The notes under the pieces are model-generated. The model saw only the letters and a list, made by a program, of their open reading frames with translations. It was not told the DNA's origin and did no database searches. 64,000 bases of DNA. Source: an uncultured Parabacteroides sp. Its GTDB lineage: Bacteria > Bacteroidota > Bacteroidia > Bacteroidales > Tannerellaceae. How positions within the stretch are numbered: the stretch's first letter is position 1; every line of letters starts with the position of its first letter. The stretch spans positions 66,544 through 130,543 of the forward strand of contig URZO01000002.1 of assembly GCA_900552465.1 (NCBI GenBank), given 5' to 3'. Below are positions 44,185-52,698 of this stretch, piece after piece. A program made the position numbers and the translations under genes.

Positions 44185-47100
44185 TTAAAATGTCACATTC
44201 ACACCGAACGTAAATGTCCGGGCTCTCGGATATGAGAAGAAGGTCATATTCTGACCGAATTTGTCCATTTGGGAAGAGCTTTCAGGATCATATCCGTTAA
44301 ACTCTTTCGAGCAAAGCAAGAATGCATTGTTCACATTCGCATACAACCGCAATCCTGATAAACCGATAGATTTAATCATATTGGGCTCAAAGTTATATCC
44401 GAGCTGAATCAGGTTACAACGCAGATAAGAACCATCGGCCACCCACTGTGAGTCTGTTTTTGTATCCTGTCCTGCATGGTCAATACCGTTATGCTTACCG
44501 CTACTCAGATAAATCATCTGCTGCATGGCATCCGGATTTGTTCCGTCGTAAGCATCATACAAGATGTTACTTAAACCGTTAGTAATACCAAAACGGTCAT
44601 AAGTAGAGTGATAGAAACGTTGCAAGGTTTCGACGCCCCAGACAAACTGCATATCGACAGTCAAATCAAAATTCTTATAGCTGAATGTATTCACAAAGCT
44701 ACCGGTCCAATCAGGCAGACCTTTACCGATGATCTCTTTTTCTTCAGAACGTTTGGCACGACCGATCTGATTCTTCTCACAGTTTCCTGCTTCAAAATCT
44801 TCTTTGGTATAAACGCCGTAACGCTTGTATCCGTAGAAACTACCCATACTTTCGCCGACACGCAGGATGCTACCTCCGTTCACCCAATCGTACATGTAGA
44901 TGTCTTCGTCATTATCACCTAAGGCCAGGATTTCATTCTTATTGTAATTCAGATTCAATGTTGAAGACCATGTAAAATCATTCGTCTGTATCGGCGTTCC
45001 ATTAATCATGATATCCAATCCCTGATTTCTTACCGAACCGATATTCTTGAATACGGAACTGAAACCTGTAGCATGAGGTAACGGACAATCCAGTAACAAG
45101 TCTGTCGTTTTCTTATTGTAGTATGAGATATCAAAATTCAAGCGGTTCTGGAACAGGCCTAAGTTGAAACCAACATCGAACTGTCCGGTTTTTTCCCATT
45201 TCAAATCCGGATTGCCCATCGTCTTGACATACGACCACGGTCCTCGTTTGCCATCCAGCAAATCGGTTCCTGCATCCACATTTGCCAACGATTTGTAAGG
45301 ATCGATTTCCGAGTTACCAGTCAGACCATAGCTGGTATGCAATTTCAGGTTACTGATCAGTTCGCTGTCTTTCAGGAAATCTTCCTGTGAGATATTCCAT
45401 GCCAAACCAGCAGAAGGGAAGAATGCATATTTATTGTTCTCACCGAATTTGGAAGAACCGTCGACACGGGCCGTCACTGTAGCCGAATAACGATCTTTAT
45501 ACGTATAGGCAAAGCGCAGGAAATAAGAGTTCATAGCCCATCTGTTCCAACTGGATTCGGGAGCCGAAGGATTTGTTCCGACCTGCATATTGTTTTCTTC
45601 ATAGAAATCATCCGAGAAACCTTCCGTATAAGAGCGGTCATAGCTTCTTGTACGTTCCTGCCAGGACAGACCGGCCATGGCATTCAAACGGTGTTCACCA
45701 AATACTTTATTGTAAGTCAGGTAAGTTTCTTCCTGCCAGTATAAGGTATTAGTATGATTGATTTCGGCACGTCCCTGTTGCTGCATAGAAATGTTATTCA
45801 GGTCGCGGGCCGAATATTCCTTATAAGTACGCTGGTGAGAGTCGATACCCAACTGGGTTTTCAAATCCAGCCCATCCAACAAATGGAATGTAAGGGCCAT
45901 GTTTCCGAATATTTGGGTATTATATCTCATTCTCTTCTGCTTTTCCAGAATCATGACCGGATTCGACATACCTTCCAATCCGAACATATTACTTTGTGTC
46001 ATTGAAGTCGTACTGGTCGTATATTTGCCATCCATATCCCGTACCGGATACCAAGGCACCATTTCAATCATGGTACGGCGGGCGTCCTGTCCACCTCCAT
46101 CTTCCGGCGTATAGCGGCCCCAAGTATGGTTCACCAGCAAGTTAACAGCCGTTGACAGCCAAGTAGTCGGATTAGCATCATAAGCTACTTTGGCATTTAA
46201 ACGCTTGTTGTAAGTATTCATCACAATACCCTGCTGATCCGTATAGTTCAGGAAAGCACCCATAGAAGACTTTTTACCGGCCTGTTGAATGTTGATCTGG
46301 TGGTTATGAGAAACAGCAGTGCGTGTTGCTTCTTTCTGCCAATCCGTATCATAAAGCGGATTACCATTAGCATCAAAATAATTCCGATCGCTGAACCAAT
46401 AGGTACGGTCCAAAGACCAATCCTTACCCATGTATTCATTCTCATTAGCCAGACCAATCATAAAGGCATCACACCATTCCTTTGAATTCAAAAGATCCAT
46501 ATAACGCGCCATCTGGCTGAGACTTACAGATCCCTGATAGCTTACCTGCGTACCTTCGCCGCCTTTTTTACCACGTTTGGTCGTTACCATTATTACACCG
46601 TTGGCACCGCGCGCACCATAAATAGCAGCAGCAGAAGCATCTTTCAATACTTCCATACTTTCTATATCATTCGGGTTAACCAACTGGAAGTCTTCCATAA
46701 CAACACCGTCCACAACATACAACGGATCAGATGATGAGTTGATAGTAGCCATACCACGAATCACTACACGGTTGGCATAAGCGCCCGGCTGGCTGGAGTT
46801 TGAAAAGATATTTACACCGGACACTTTACCACGCAAGTTTTCCAGCGCACTGAAGTTTTGAGACTTTGCCAATTCTTCTCCCTTGGCAACGCCGATAGAA
46901 CCTGTAACATCCGACTTACGCATCGTACCGTAACCCACAACCACGACCTCTTCCAAAGCCTGTGAGTCTTCCGTCAGCATGACAGTAAAGGATGTCTGGT
47001 TTCCAACCGGCAGTTCTTTTGTCAGGTAACCGATAAAAGAAACTTGCAGGATAGCGCCTTCCGGCACATCGGAAATCGTAAAGTTTCCATCCATATCCGT

Positions 47101-47544
47101 CATTGTGCCGTTAGTCGTACCTTTAATAATGACATTGGCGCCGGCTACCGGACCGAATTCATCGTTTACGACACCGGTAATCGTTTTACCATCCTGGGCT
47201 ACGACCGGGCTTGCGTTCTTCGTCAAAACGATATAATCGTTTTCAAACGCATACTTTACATTCGAACGACCGAATGCTTCACTTAAATACTGAGCGACAG
47301 TTTTATTCCCTGATTTAACAGAAACTGTTTCGTTCGTATTCACTTCATTTTTACTATAGACAAACAGGTAGTCCGTTTGCTTCTCTACTTGATCGATAAA
47401 CTCACCGATCGTCAAATTCTTTCCGCTGATATTGACTCTTGCATTTTGCGAACTCGTTTTTGCCGCAAAGGAAGAGAATACGCAAAGGAAAAGAAGGAAG
47501 GCTGAAATTCTCATGACATTTAGAAATTTCGGTTCTTTTTTCAT
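44185..47544 (-). CDS. susC: SusC/RagA-like TonB-dependent transporter with STN domain
   Basis: Imports oligosaccharides across the outer membrane. It has 1119 residues. Order: signal peptide; STN signalling domain (about 35-105); carboxypeptidase-D-regulatory-like domain (about 118-195, ITGVVNDEFGPVAGANVIIKG); plug (DVTGSIGVAKGEELAKSQ; DPLYVVDGVVMEDF; VLKDASAAAIYGARGANGVIMVTTKRGK); 22-strand barrel ending TFGVNVTF. The STN domain matches the FecR/ECF-sigma genes upstream: substrate binding should signal through FecR. No minus-strand TAnnTTTG box is seen, in keeping with ECF-sigma control. An antisense RNA candidate covers its leader. Confidence 0.96.
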   Translation of the reverse strand: MKKEPKFLNVMRISAFLLFLCVFSSFAAKTSSQNARVNISGKNLTIGEFIDQVEKQTDYLFVYSKNEVNTNETVSVKSGNKTVAQYLSEAFGRSNVKYAFENDYIVLTKNASPVVAQDGKTITGVVNDEFGPVAGANVIIKGTTNGTMTDMDGNFTISDVPEGAILQVSFIGYLTKELPVGNQTSFTVMLTEDSQALEEVVVVGYGTMRKSDVTGSIGVAKGEELAKSQNFSALENLRGKVSGVNIFSNSSQPGAYANRVVIRGMATINSSSDPLYVVDGVVMEDFQLVNPNDIESMEVLKDASAAAIYGARGANGVIMVTTKRGKKGGEGTQVSYQGSVSLSQMARYMDLLNSKEWCDAFMIGLANENEYMGKDWSLDRTYWFSDRNYFDANGNPLYDTDWQKEATRTAVSHNHQINIQQAGKKSSMGAFLNYTDQQGIVMNTYNKRLNAKVAYDANPTTWLSTAVNLLVNHTWGRYTPEDGGGQDARRTMIEMVPWYPVRDMDGKYTTSTTSMTQSNMFGLEGMSNPVMILEKQKRMRYNTQIFGNMALTFHLLDGLDLKTQLGIDSHQRTYKEYSARDLNNISMQQQGRAEINHTNTLYWQEETYLTYNKVFGEHRLNAMAGLSWQERTRSYDRSYTEGFSDDFYEENNMQVGTNPSAPESSWNRWAMNSYFLRFAYTYKDRYSATVTARVDGSSKFGENNKYAFFPSAGLAWNISQEDFLKDSELISNLKLHTSYGLTGNSEIDPYKSLANVDAGTDLLDGKRGPWSYVKTMGNPDLKWEKTGQFDVGFNLGLFQNRLNFDISYYNKKTTDLLLDCPLPHATGFSSVFKNIGSVRNQGLDIMINGTPIQTNDFTWSSTLNLNYNKNEILALGDNDEDIYMYDWVNGGSILRVGESMGSFYGYKRYGVYTKEDFEAGNCEKNQIGRAKRSEEKEIIGKGLPDWTGSFVNTFSYKNFDLTVDMQFVWGVETLQRFYHSTYDRFGITNGLSNILYDAYDGTNPDAMQQMIYLSSGKHNGIDHAGQDTKTDSQWVADGSYLRCNLIQLGYNFEPNMIKSIGLSGLRLYANVNNAFLLCSKEFNGYDPESSSQMDKFGQNMTFFSYPRARTFTFGVNVTF

Positions 47545-47551
47545 AACTTTG
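47544..47551 (+). promoter_or_regulatory. -7 box (TAACTTTG) for an antisense RNA at the susC leader
   Basis: The plus-strand TAnnTTTG match begins on the susC start codon and points away from susC. The strong terminator at 47602-47638 lies downstream on the same strand. Confidence 0.5.
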
Positions 47552-47557
47552 CTCCGT

Positions 47558-47640
47558 TTACTTGTTAATACTTAATTTGTTGGAATTTTGTGTTAGCTTT
47601 TGGGCCGGTAGGTGCGGGAACACTTATCGGTCCTTTTTAT
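47558..47640 (+). ncRNA. Candidate cis-antisense sRNA opposite the susC leader (DonS-like)
   Basis: A -7 box at 47544-47551 and a textbook terminator on the same strand bound an RNA of about 80 nt. The terminator has a 13-bp stem (47602-47614 with 47621-47633, some G-U), a CGGGAA loop, then TTTTTATAT. The RNA is complementary to the 5' untranslated region of susC, in the gap between fecR and susC. DonS-family RNAs in Bacteroides fragilis have this place in ECF-sigma-controlled glycan loci and repress susC. The assignment here rests on position and signals; I cannot compare sequences. Confidence 0.5.
47602..47638 (+). terminator. Plus-strand intrinsic terminator in the fecR-susC gap
   Basis: A GC-rich 13-bp stem and five T on the plus strand, although the flanking genes are on the minus strand. 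That orientation is the main argument for a plus-strand transcript here. Confidence 0.75.
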
Positions 47641-47694
47641 ATCTTCTTTTCTCTAAATCATAGGCAGTAGCATTAAATTAAAGATTAAACATGT

Positions 47695-48672
47695 TTAGCG
47701 TATCGTGATACAGTTGGTTTCCTCATCCTTTACGAAGGAGAAATAATATACTTTCTGCAGGGTTTGGAGCACACTCTCAACCCCGTCACGCTGTCGGAAT
47801 TTACCACTGAACCGGTATTGATCCAGCTTCTTGTTTTTCTGTATAATTGTTATGTCATAATACAGCTCGAGCTTCTTGATAATCTCGCTGAAAGGGACAT
47901 CGTCAAAAGCGTAGATGCCTTCTTTCCACAGAAGGAAATCGGTGTTGTCATAATAGCGTTTTTCCAGTCTTTCTCCCGTCCAGAAAACACATTCATGCGG
48001 GGCAATCTGCAAGGCTTCCGCTTCATCATCGCCGCTATAGACTTTGACCGAACCTTCGACCAACGAAGCGTTAAACTCTTCATTCCCTTTATAGGCAAAG
48101 ACATTAAACTTCGTTCCCAGCACTTTTATATTGGCTTTCTCCGTCGAGACGATAAAGGGAACTTCTTCATTCCGCTTCACTTCAAAGAAGGCTTCTCCGT
48201 CCAGTTCCACCCGCCGTTCTTTCTTATCGAAATGGTTCGGATAACGCAAAGTCGAACGGGCATTCAGCCATACGGTCGTCCCGTCATGCAATTTCAGCAA
48301 GGCGCGCTGTCCGGAAGGGGTGGAAAATTCTTCATAAGCGACTACAGGCTGTTCGGCGGTTGGCTGTTCCGGCCGGCTGGTAATCAGCCAGGTCGAGATA
48401 ACGGCTATACAAACGGCAGCTGCATATCCTATGATATGTTTATAAAGAATCGCATGCGATTCTTTTATCCTGGAGTGTTTAAACTCCAGGAGCTTTCCTA
48501 CGGCACGCGGCTCATCATCTTCCGCCGGCATCCATGAAGTCAGGGCGCGGATATTCTGGACAGACAAAAACTCTTTCTTCAGTTCGGCATCTGTCTCCAT
48601 TGCGGCAAACAACTGTTTTTTCTCTTTTGCAGTTATTTCTCCGTAAAAATATTTCGTTATCAGTTCATGCAT
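47695..48672 (-). CDS. FecR-type anti-sigma factor
   Basis: An inner-membrane regulator, 325 residues. The N-terminal cytoplasmic domain (1-75) would hold the sigma factor; one membrane segment is at about 83-101 (IIGYAAAVCIAVISTWLI). The periplasmic FecR domain begins with FSTPSGQRALLKLHDGTTVWLNARSTLRYP and continues GEAFFEVKRNEEVPFIV. The C-terminal DUF4974 domain (LLWKEGIYAFDDVPFSEIIKKLELYYDITI) contacts the STN domain of SusC. It lies 69 bp after its ECF sigma gene. Confidence 0.95.
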   Translation of the reverse strand: MHELITKYFYGEITAKEKKQLFAAMETDAELKKEFLSVQNIRALTSWMPAEDDEPRAVGKLLEFKHSRIKESHAILYKHIIGYAAAVCIAVISTWLITSRPEQPTAEQPVVAYEEFSTPSGQRALLKLHDGTTVWLNARSTLRYPNHFDKKERRVELDGEAFFEVKRNEEVPFIVSTEKANIKVLGTKFNVFAYKGNEEFNASLVEGSVKVYSGDDEAEALQIAPHECVFWTGERLEKRYYDNTDFLLWKEGIYAFDDVPFSEIIKKLELYYDITIIQKNKKLDQYRFSGKFRQRDGVESVLQTLQKVYYFSFVKDEETNCITIR

Positions 48673-48741
48673 TTCTTCTGCTGTTATAAAAGGGAGCGAT
48701 TATCTCTTCAGTCACCACTAAAAGACAATCGTAAATAAATA

Positions 48742-49281
48742 TTATTTAACACTAACAAGGAATAGTAACAGGGGCAGGTAGTCTTTCAGTTCGACACGAA
48801 GTTTCTTTAAGGCGATGGAAATATGGTTCTCTACGGTGTTTGTCGAGATATTCAGTTCTTCGGCTATTTCCCGGTATTTCATCCCTTCGATACGGCTTTT
48901 TAAAAATATTTCACGACAGCGTTCCGGCAATTTATCAATTGCATTCGCAATCACTTTCTCAATATCTTCCTCCGACGAAAAGGTATAGTTCAACTGTTCG
49001 AGTGACATCAATTTAAAGGATAGTTCCTGCTTGTATTCTTCCGCCACCACTTTATGGCGAAGATAATCGAGGCTCCGATTCTTTACAAGTGAAAAAAGGT
49101 AGGAAACCAAGCTGATGCGGATATCCAACACTTCCCGCTTCTCCCATAGAAGAAGAAATACATCCTGAACGACATTCTCGGCATCCTCTTCAAACAATAC
49201 ATATTCCTTAGCAAAACGAAGCATACGGGAATAATACATGACGTATATTCTATCAAAGCTATTCTGTATGTCTTTTCCCAT
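48742..49281 (-). CDS. ECF sigma-70 factor of the SusCD locus
   Basis: 179 residues. Region 2 (FDRIYVMYYSRMLRFAKEYVLFEEDAENVVQDVFLLLWEKRE) and region 4 (LPERCREIFLKSRIEGMKYREIAEELNISTNTVENHISIALKKLR) are complete. Expected to switch on susCD when FecR releases it. Transcribed from a housekeeping-type -7 box at 49330-49337. Confidence 0.95.
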   Translation of the reverse strand: MGKDIQNSFDRIYVMYYSRMLRFAKEYVLFEEDAENVVQDVFLLLWEKREVLDIRISLVSYLFSLVKNRSLDYLRHKVVAEEYKQELSFKLMSLEQLNYTFSSEEDIEKVIANAIDKLPERCREIFLKSRIEGMKYREIAEELNISTNTVENHISIALKKLRVELKDYLPLLLFLVSVK

Positions 49282-49329
49282 AGAAGTAAAAGCGTTTGTT
49301 TTTTAGACTCTTTATATATGCATCGAAGG

Positions 49330-49337
49330 CAAAGATA
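49330..49337 (-). promoter_or_regulatory. -7 box (TATCTTTG) for the ECF sigma/fecR pair
   Basis: TATCTTTG on the minus strand, 48 bp before the ATG at 49281. It allows basal expression of the sensing genes. Confidence 0.6.
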
Positions 49338-49407
49338 TAAAAGATTTGTAACATACATTACAGAAAGTGCATTTGCATTTTTAACCAAAGACTGTTTTCT
49401 TTGTATT

Positions 49408-50706
49408 ATGAAACAATATAATACGTCCAAGAAAAAGAAAAAAATCTCCTTTCCTCTTTATATGCAGATACTTGCAGGGATGATTATCGGTGTGATTATC
49501 GGGATTGCCGCCATACAAGTCAATAGCGAAAAGTTCATACAAGACTGGATCCGGCCTTGGGGACAAATCTTTATCCGCCTGCTGCAACTGATTGCGATTC
49601 CGCTAGTGTTTATTTCGCTTATCAAAGGCGTTACGGGGTTGAAAGACATCAGTAAGTTTTCCCGCATTGGAGGAAAAACGGTTCTTATTTACTTAGGGAC
49701 AACGCTTGTTGCCGTACTGATCGGGCTTTTTATGGGACTGACCGTAAAGCCCGGCAAGCTGGTCAACCGGGAACAGGTTGCCCACTTGCAGGAAAACTAC
49801 CAGTCGATTGTCGAGGAGAAAAAGCAGGCGGCGGTGGAGACGCATGACAAAGGTCCGCTTCACTTCCTGAATGATATCGTACCGAATAATATTGTCAGTG
49901 CGACGGCAGACAACTCGAAGATGTTGCAGGTGATCTTCTTCGCCATCTTCTTCGGAATAGCGGCACTGGCCGTTCCGGCGGATAAGATAGCTCCGGTCAC
50001 CGCTTTGTTCGACGGGTTGAATGATGTCATACTCCGCATGGTGGATTATATCATCAAGTTTGCCCCTTGGGGAGTCGCGGCGTTAATGGCGGGACTGGTA
50101 ACGGATTTCAATGGGGATGCCAGCATATTCAGTGCCTTAGGCGTATATGCATTGACTGTCGTCGCGGCAATGTTCGTCCTGGTGCTGGGCTTCTATCCGG
50201 TGCTGATACACTTCTTCACGAACATACATTTTAAGGATTTCATACGCACCTTGTATCCGGTCCAGCTGTTCGCTTTCACGACCAGCAGCAGTGCGGCTAC
50301 TCTTCCGGTCACTATGGAGACGGTGGAAAGGGATCTGTATGTCTCGCAAGAGGTCAGTTCGTTCGTCCTGCCTGTCGGGACAACTATCAATATGGACGGA
50401 ACTTCCTGTTATCAGTCCATCGCCATCCTGTTTATCGCACAGGTGTTAGGGATTGACCTCAGCCTGACACAACTGTGCATAATTGTCGCCATGACCATCC
50501 TCTCCTCCATCGGGACGCCTGCCATTCCGGGAGGAAGCTATGTGATTCTCACGATGGTACTGACATCGGTCGGCATCCCGGCAGAAGGGCTGGCACTGAT
50601 ACTCGGCATAGACCGCCCGTTGGATATGCTCCGCACGGCAGTCAACGTCACAGGAGATGCTGCGGTCGCAACGATTGTCGACCGAAGCACGGATTTTAGT
50701 AAGTGA
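49408..50706 (+). CDS. Dicarboxylate/amino acid:cation symporter (DAACS family)
   Basis: Na+ or H+ driven uptake of glutamate, aspartate or C4-dicarboxylates. It has 432 residues from the ATG at 49408; the frame opens earlier, but MKQYNTSKKKKKISFPLY is the expected cytoplasmic N-terminus. Family motifs: the Ser-rich hairpin FAFTTSSSAATLPVTMETVER, the unwound helix PVGTTINMDGTSCYQSIAILFIAQ, and the second hairpin SSIGTPAIPGGSYVILTMVL. The final IDRPLDMLRTAVNVTGDAAVATIV fits. Its 3' end overlaps the convergent barrel protein by 11 bp. Confidence 0.95.
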   Translation: MKQYNTSKKKKKISFPLYMQILAGMIIGVIIGIAAIQVNSEKFIQDWIRPWGQIFIRLLQLIAIPLVFISLIKGVTGLKDISKFSRIGGKTVLIYLGTTLVAVLIGLFMGLTVKPGKLVNREQVAHLQENYQSIVEEKKQAAVETHDKGPLHFLNDIVPNNIVSATADNSKMLQVIFFAIFFGIAALAVPADKIAPVTALFDGLNDVILRMVDYIIKFAPWGVAALMAGLVTDFNGDASIFSALGVYALTVVAAMFVLVLGFYPVLIHFFTNIHFKDFIRTLYPVQLFAFTTSSSAATLPVTMETVERDLYVSQEVSSFVLPVGTTINMDGTSCYQSIAILFIAQVLGIDLSLTQLCIIVAMTILSSIGTPAIPGGSYVILTMVLTSVGIPAEGLALILGIDRPLDMLRTAVNVTGDAAVATIVDRSTDFSK

Positions 50707-51967
50707 ACCGGATGCCGAACTGGAAAGTAAAGGTAAACGGATGCGCCGTCCGGATGCTTTCAAAGCGGATGCTACTATTGCGGGACTGAGGATTCAGGTT
50801 GTAGTAGTAGCTTACCCCCGGTTCGATGAACAGCGAGAGCGGACGGCGAAGTTCCGCCTGCATACCGGCAGCGGCATTCCAGGAAGGTTGCCAGCGGTTG
50901 ATATGCAGATGCATGCCCGTCTTCTTTGCCGATATGCAATATTCGATCATTCCTCCACCGGAAGCATAGAAAGAAAGATTCTTCCTTTTATAGAAAGTCC
51001 AGCTGAGTTTTAACGGCACACCGATATAATGCAGCTTTTGGGAGCCCTCATAAGTCGTCTTCTCTTCCAGGATTTCCGAATACAGATAGGTATAAGACAA
51101 GCCTGTTTCCAGCGCAAGCCGGGGCGTGATGTACGTGCGTGCGGAAAGACCGACCGTAATCGGCAGGTGATGCCGATAATAATAGTCCGTCGTAAAGTTA
51201 CCCGAACCACCGTTGCCACCGCCGATAGCCGCTTTTGTCGGAAGTTCCTCTGACGGTTTATCGCCCGGCTTTTCCGGTTTATCGTCGGGATTCGGACGCG
51301 GTCCCGGACCTGAAACCAAGTCATCGTAATGCTCAAGGCCCCCTCCCATATTCGTCACATTATTGCTGCCGGTCTGAATGCCGAAAGCAACGCGGTTAAA
51401 ATCGAACACCTTCTTCTTTTCCTCTATATGGCGATACGGAATACCGTTCCGTCTTTCCGGCTGCGGACCGGAATCTTTATGGACGGGACGAGGCGTTTCC
51501 GCCTGTCCGACACTGTCTTCTGCGGATTCGGCAACCAAGACTTCCATTGCAGGCAAATCGACCGGAGACAACTCCGGCATCAGGCTGTCCATAATCTGTA
51601 TATAGGGGAAGAAGCGGGCTTGGGCGGGCTTCTCCGGAATCTCTTCCTGCGGCAAAGCGGGCACCGTGTTTTCCTCTTTTGTCGGAGGCGCGACAACAGG
51701 ACGTTCCGCCACAACCGTCTGCGGTTCCTCACGGCGGAAGACGACAACCGATATCATCAGACACAACAGGGCGACAGCCGCCACAGCCGCCGTCCAGCGA
51801 TACAGCCTGCGGCGAACGGGCTTCACCGCTACCGCCGACGCATCCTGTTCAGGCAAGAGCGCAGGAAGTTCTGCCTCCAGCTTTTCCCAGCCGTCCCTGC
51901 GGAGAGGAAGATGAAACTCACCTTCCCGGTCGCGAAGCATTTGCAGTATGTCATTCTTGTCGTTCAT
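50696..51967 (-). CDS. Inner-membrane anchor fused to outer-membrane beta-barrel; probable anti-sigma partner
   Basis: 423 residues. A cytoplasmic N-terminus (1-55), one membrane segment (about 58-77, WTAAVAAVALLCLMISVVVF), a long Pro/Glu-rich linker (80-180), a second flexible stretch rich in Pro, Gly and Asp (about 205-245), then a C-terminal porin-like barrel (about 250-423) with alternating strands and the final aromatic FQFGIRFTY. It starts 7 bp after the ECF sigma gene, so the N-terminus may bind that sigma factor. If both ends insert, one chain spans the envelope. I know similar architectures only as uncharacterised Bacteroidetes proteins. Confidence 0.75.
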   Translation of the reverse strand: MNDKNDILQMLRDREGEFHLPLRRDGWEKLEAELPALLPEQDASAVAVKPVRRRLYRWTAAVAAVALLCLMISVVVFRREEPQTVVAERPVVAPPTKEENTVPALPQEEIPEKPAQARFFPYIQIMDSLMPELSPVDLPAMEVLVAESAEDSVGQAETPRPVHKDSGPQPERRNGIPYRHIEEKKKVFDFNRVAFGIQTGSNNVTNMGGGLEHYDDLVSGPGPRPNPDDKPEKPGDKPSEELPTKAAIGGGNGGSGNFTTDYYYRHHLPITVGLSARTYITPRLALETGLSYTYLYSEILEEKTTYEGSQKLHYIGVPLKLSWTFYKRKNLSFYASGGGMIEYCISAKKTGMHLHINRWQPSWNAAAGMQAELRRPLSLFIEPGVSYYYNLNPQSRNSSIRFESIRTAHPFTFTFQFGIRFTY

Positions 51968-51973
51968 GTCTGT

Positions 51974-52519
51974 CTATTCGGTTTTCTTTAATTGTTCTCT
52001 GATACGGCCGGCCAGCAGGCGGCGTGCACGGTTCAGTTGGGAGGCCGACGACGCTTCGTTGATATGCAGGCTGTGCGCAATCTCCTTATGGCTCCAGCGT
52101 TCAAACACATATAAGTTGAATACGGTACGATAACCGGGAGGCAACTCCGCCACAAACGCCATCAGGATATCCATCGACAGGCCGTTGGCGTCCGGTTCCT
52201 CTTCGTCCGGCAATTCCGGCAGTTCATCCAGCGGCAGGCCGTCGCGGAGCAGGTCTTTACGACGAAGGTATTCCAGCGAAACATTGGCAAACACCCGGCT
52301 CAGCCAGGCGCGCAGGCTCCCTTCGCCCCTATAAGTAAAAGATGAAATGGATGAGAAGACCTTCAGAAAACCGTCGTGCAGGAGGTCGTGGGCCGTCTCC
52401 TCATCGCCGGCATAGCGATAGCACAGGCATAGCATCCTCTCCGCAAAGCGCTCATACAGCTCCTTGCGGGCAAGATTGTCTCCGGTCTTGCATCTATCGG
52501 TCAACTCCGTTTCTGTCAT
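51974..52519 (-). CDS. ECF sigma-70 factor
   Basis: 181 residues from the ATG at 52519 (a TTG lies just before it). Region 2: YERFAERMLCLCYRYAGDEETAHDLLHDGFLKVFSSI. Region 4: LPPGYRTVFNLYVFERWSHKEIAHSLHINEASSASQLNRARRLLAGRI. Between them is an acidic insert (DELPELPDEEEPDANG). It is a different ECF group from that at 48742-49281. Paired with the barrel/anchor protein rather than with a FecR gene. Its targets are unknown. Confidence 0.93.
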   Translation of the reverse strand: MTETELTDRCKTGDNLARKELYERFAERMLCLCYRYAGDEETAHDLLHDGFLKVFSSISSFTYRGEGSLRAWLSRVFANVSLEYLRRKDLLRDGLPLDELPELPDEEEPDANGLSMDILMAFVAELPPGYRTVFNLYVFERWSHKEIAHSLHINEASSASQLNRARRLLAGRIREQLKKTE

Positions 52520-52537
52520 CAAATCTTATAGTGCTTT

Positions 52538-52571
52538 TAAAGGTAAATGCAGGTTTGCATGAAACCTTGCA
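52538..52571 (-). promoter_or_regulatory. Near-consensus -7 box with upstream palindrome for the second ECF sigma gene
   Basis: The minus strand reads TACCTTTA at 52538-52545. Directly upstream, TGCAGGTTT (52548-52556) and AAACCTTGCA (52562-52571) form an inverted repeat with one bulge. A repressor bound there would cover the promoter. Confidence 0.35.
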
Positions 52572-52603
52572 CGAAGGAAGGAAAAAAAATTCATCCGAAG
52601 GGG

Positions 52604-52660
52604 AAAAAGTTTCATTACTATGAAACTAAAGTTTCACCACTAAGAAAATGGTGAAACTTT
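52604..52660 (-). terminator. Double hairpin terminator of the RND efflux operon
   Basis: On the minus strand a perfect 12-bp stem (52649-52660 with 52628-52639) is followed by a second small stem GTTTCA/TGAAAC (52626-52621 with 52614-52609) and TTTTT. The arms are related, so alternative pairings are possible. Confidence 0.75.
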
Positions 52661-52698
52661 TTGAGGGAATAGCCACAGTCTGCAAGACTGTTTGGATT

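Noticed and set aside
47602..47638. Terminator for fecR
   Set aside because: The T-tract is on the plus strand, but fecR is on the minus strand.
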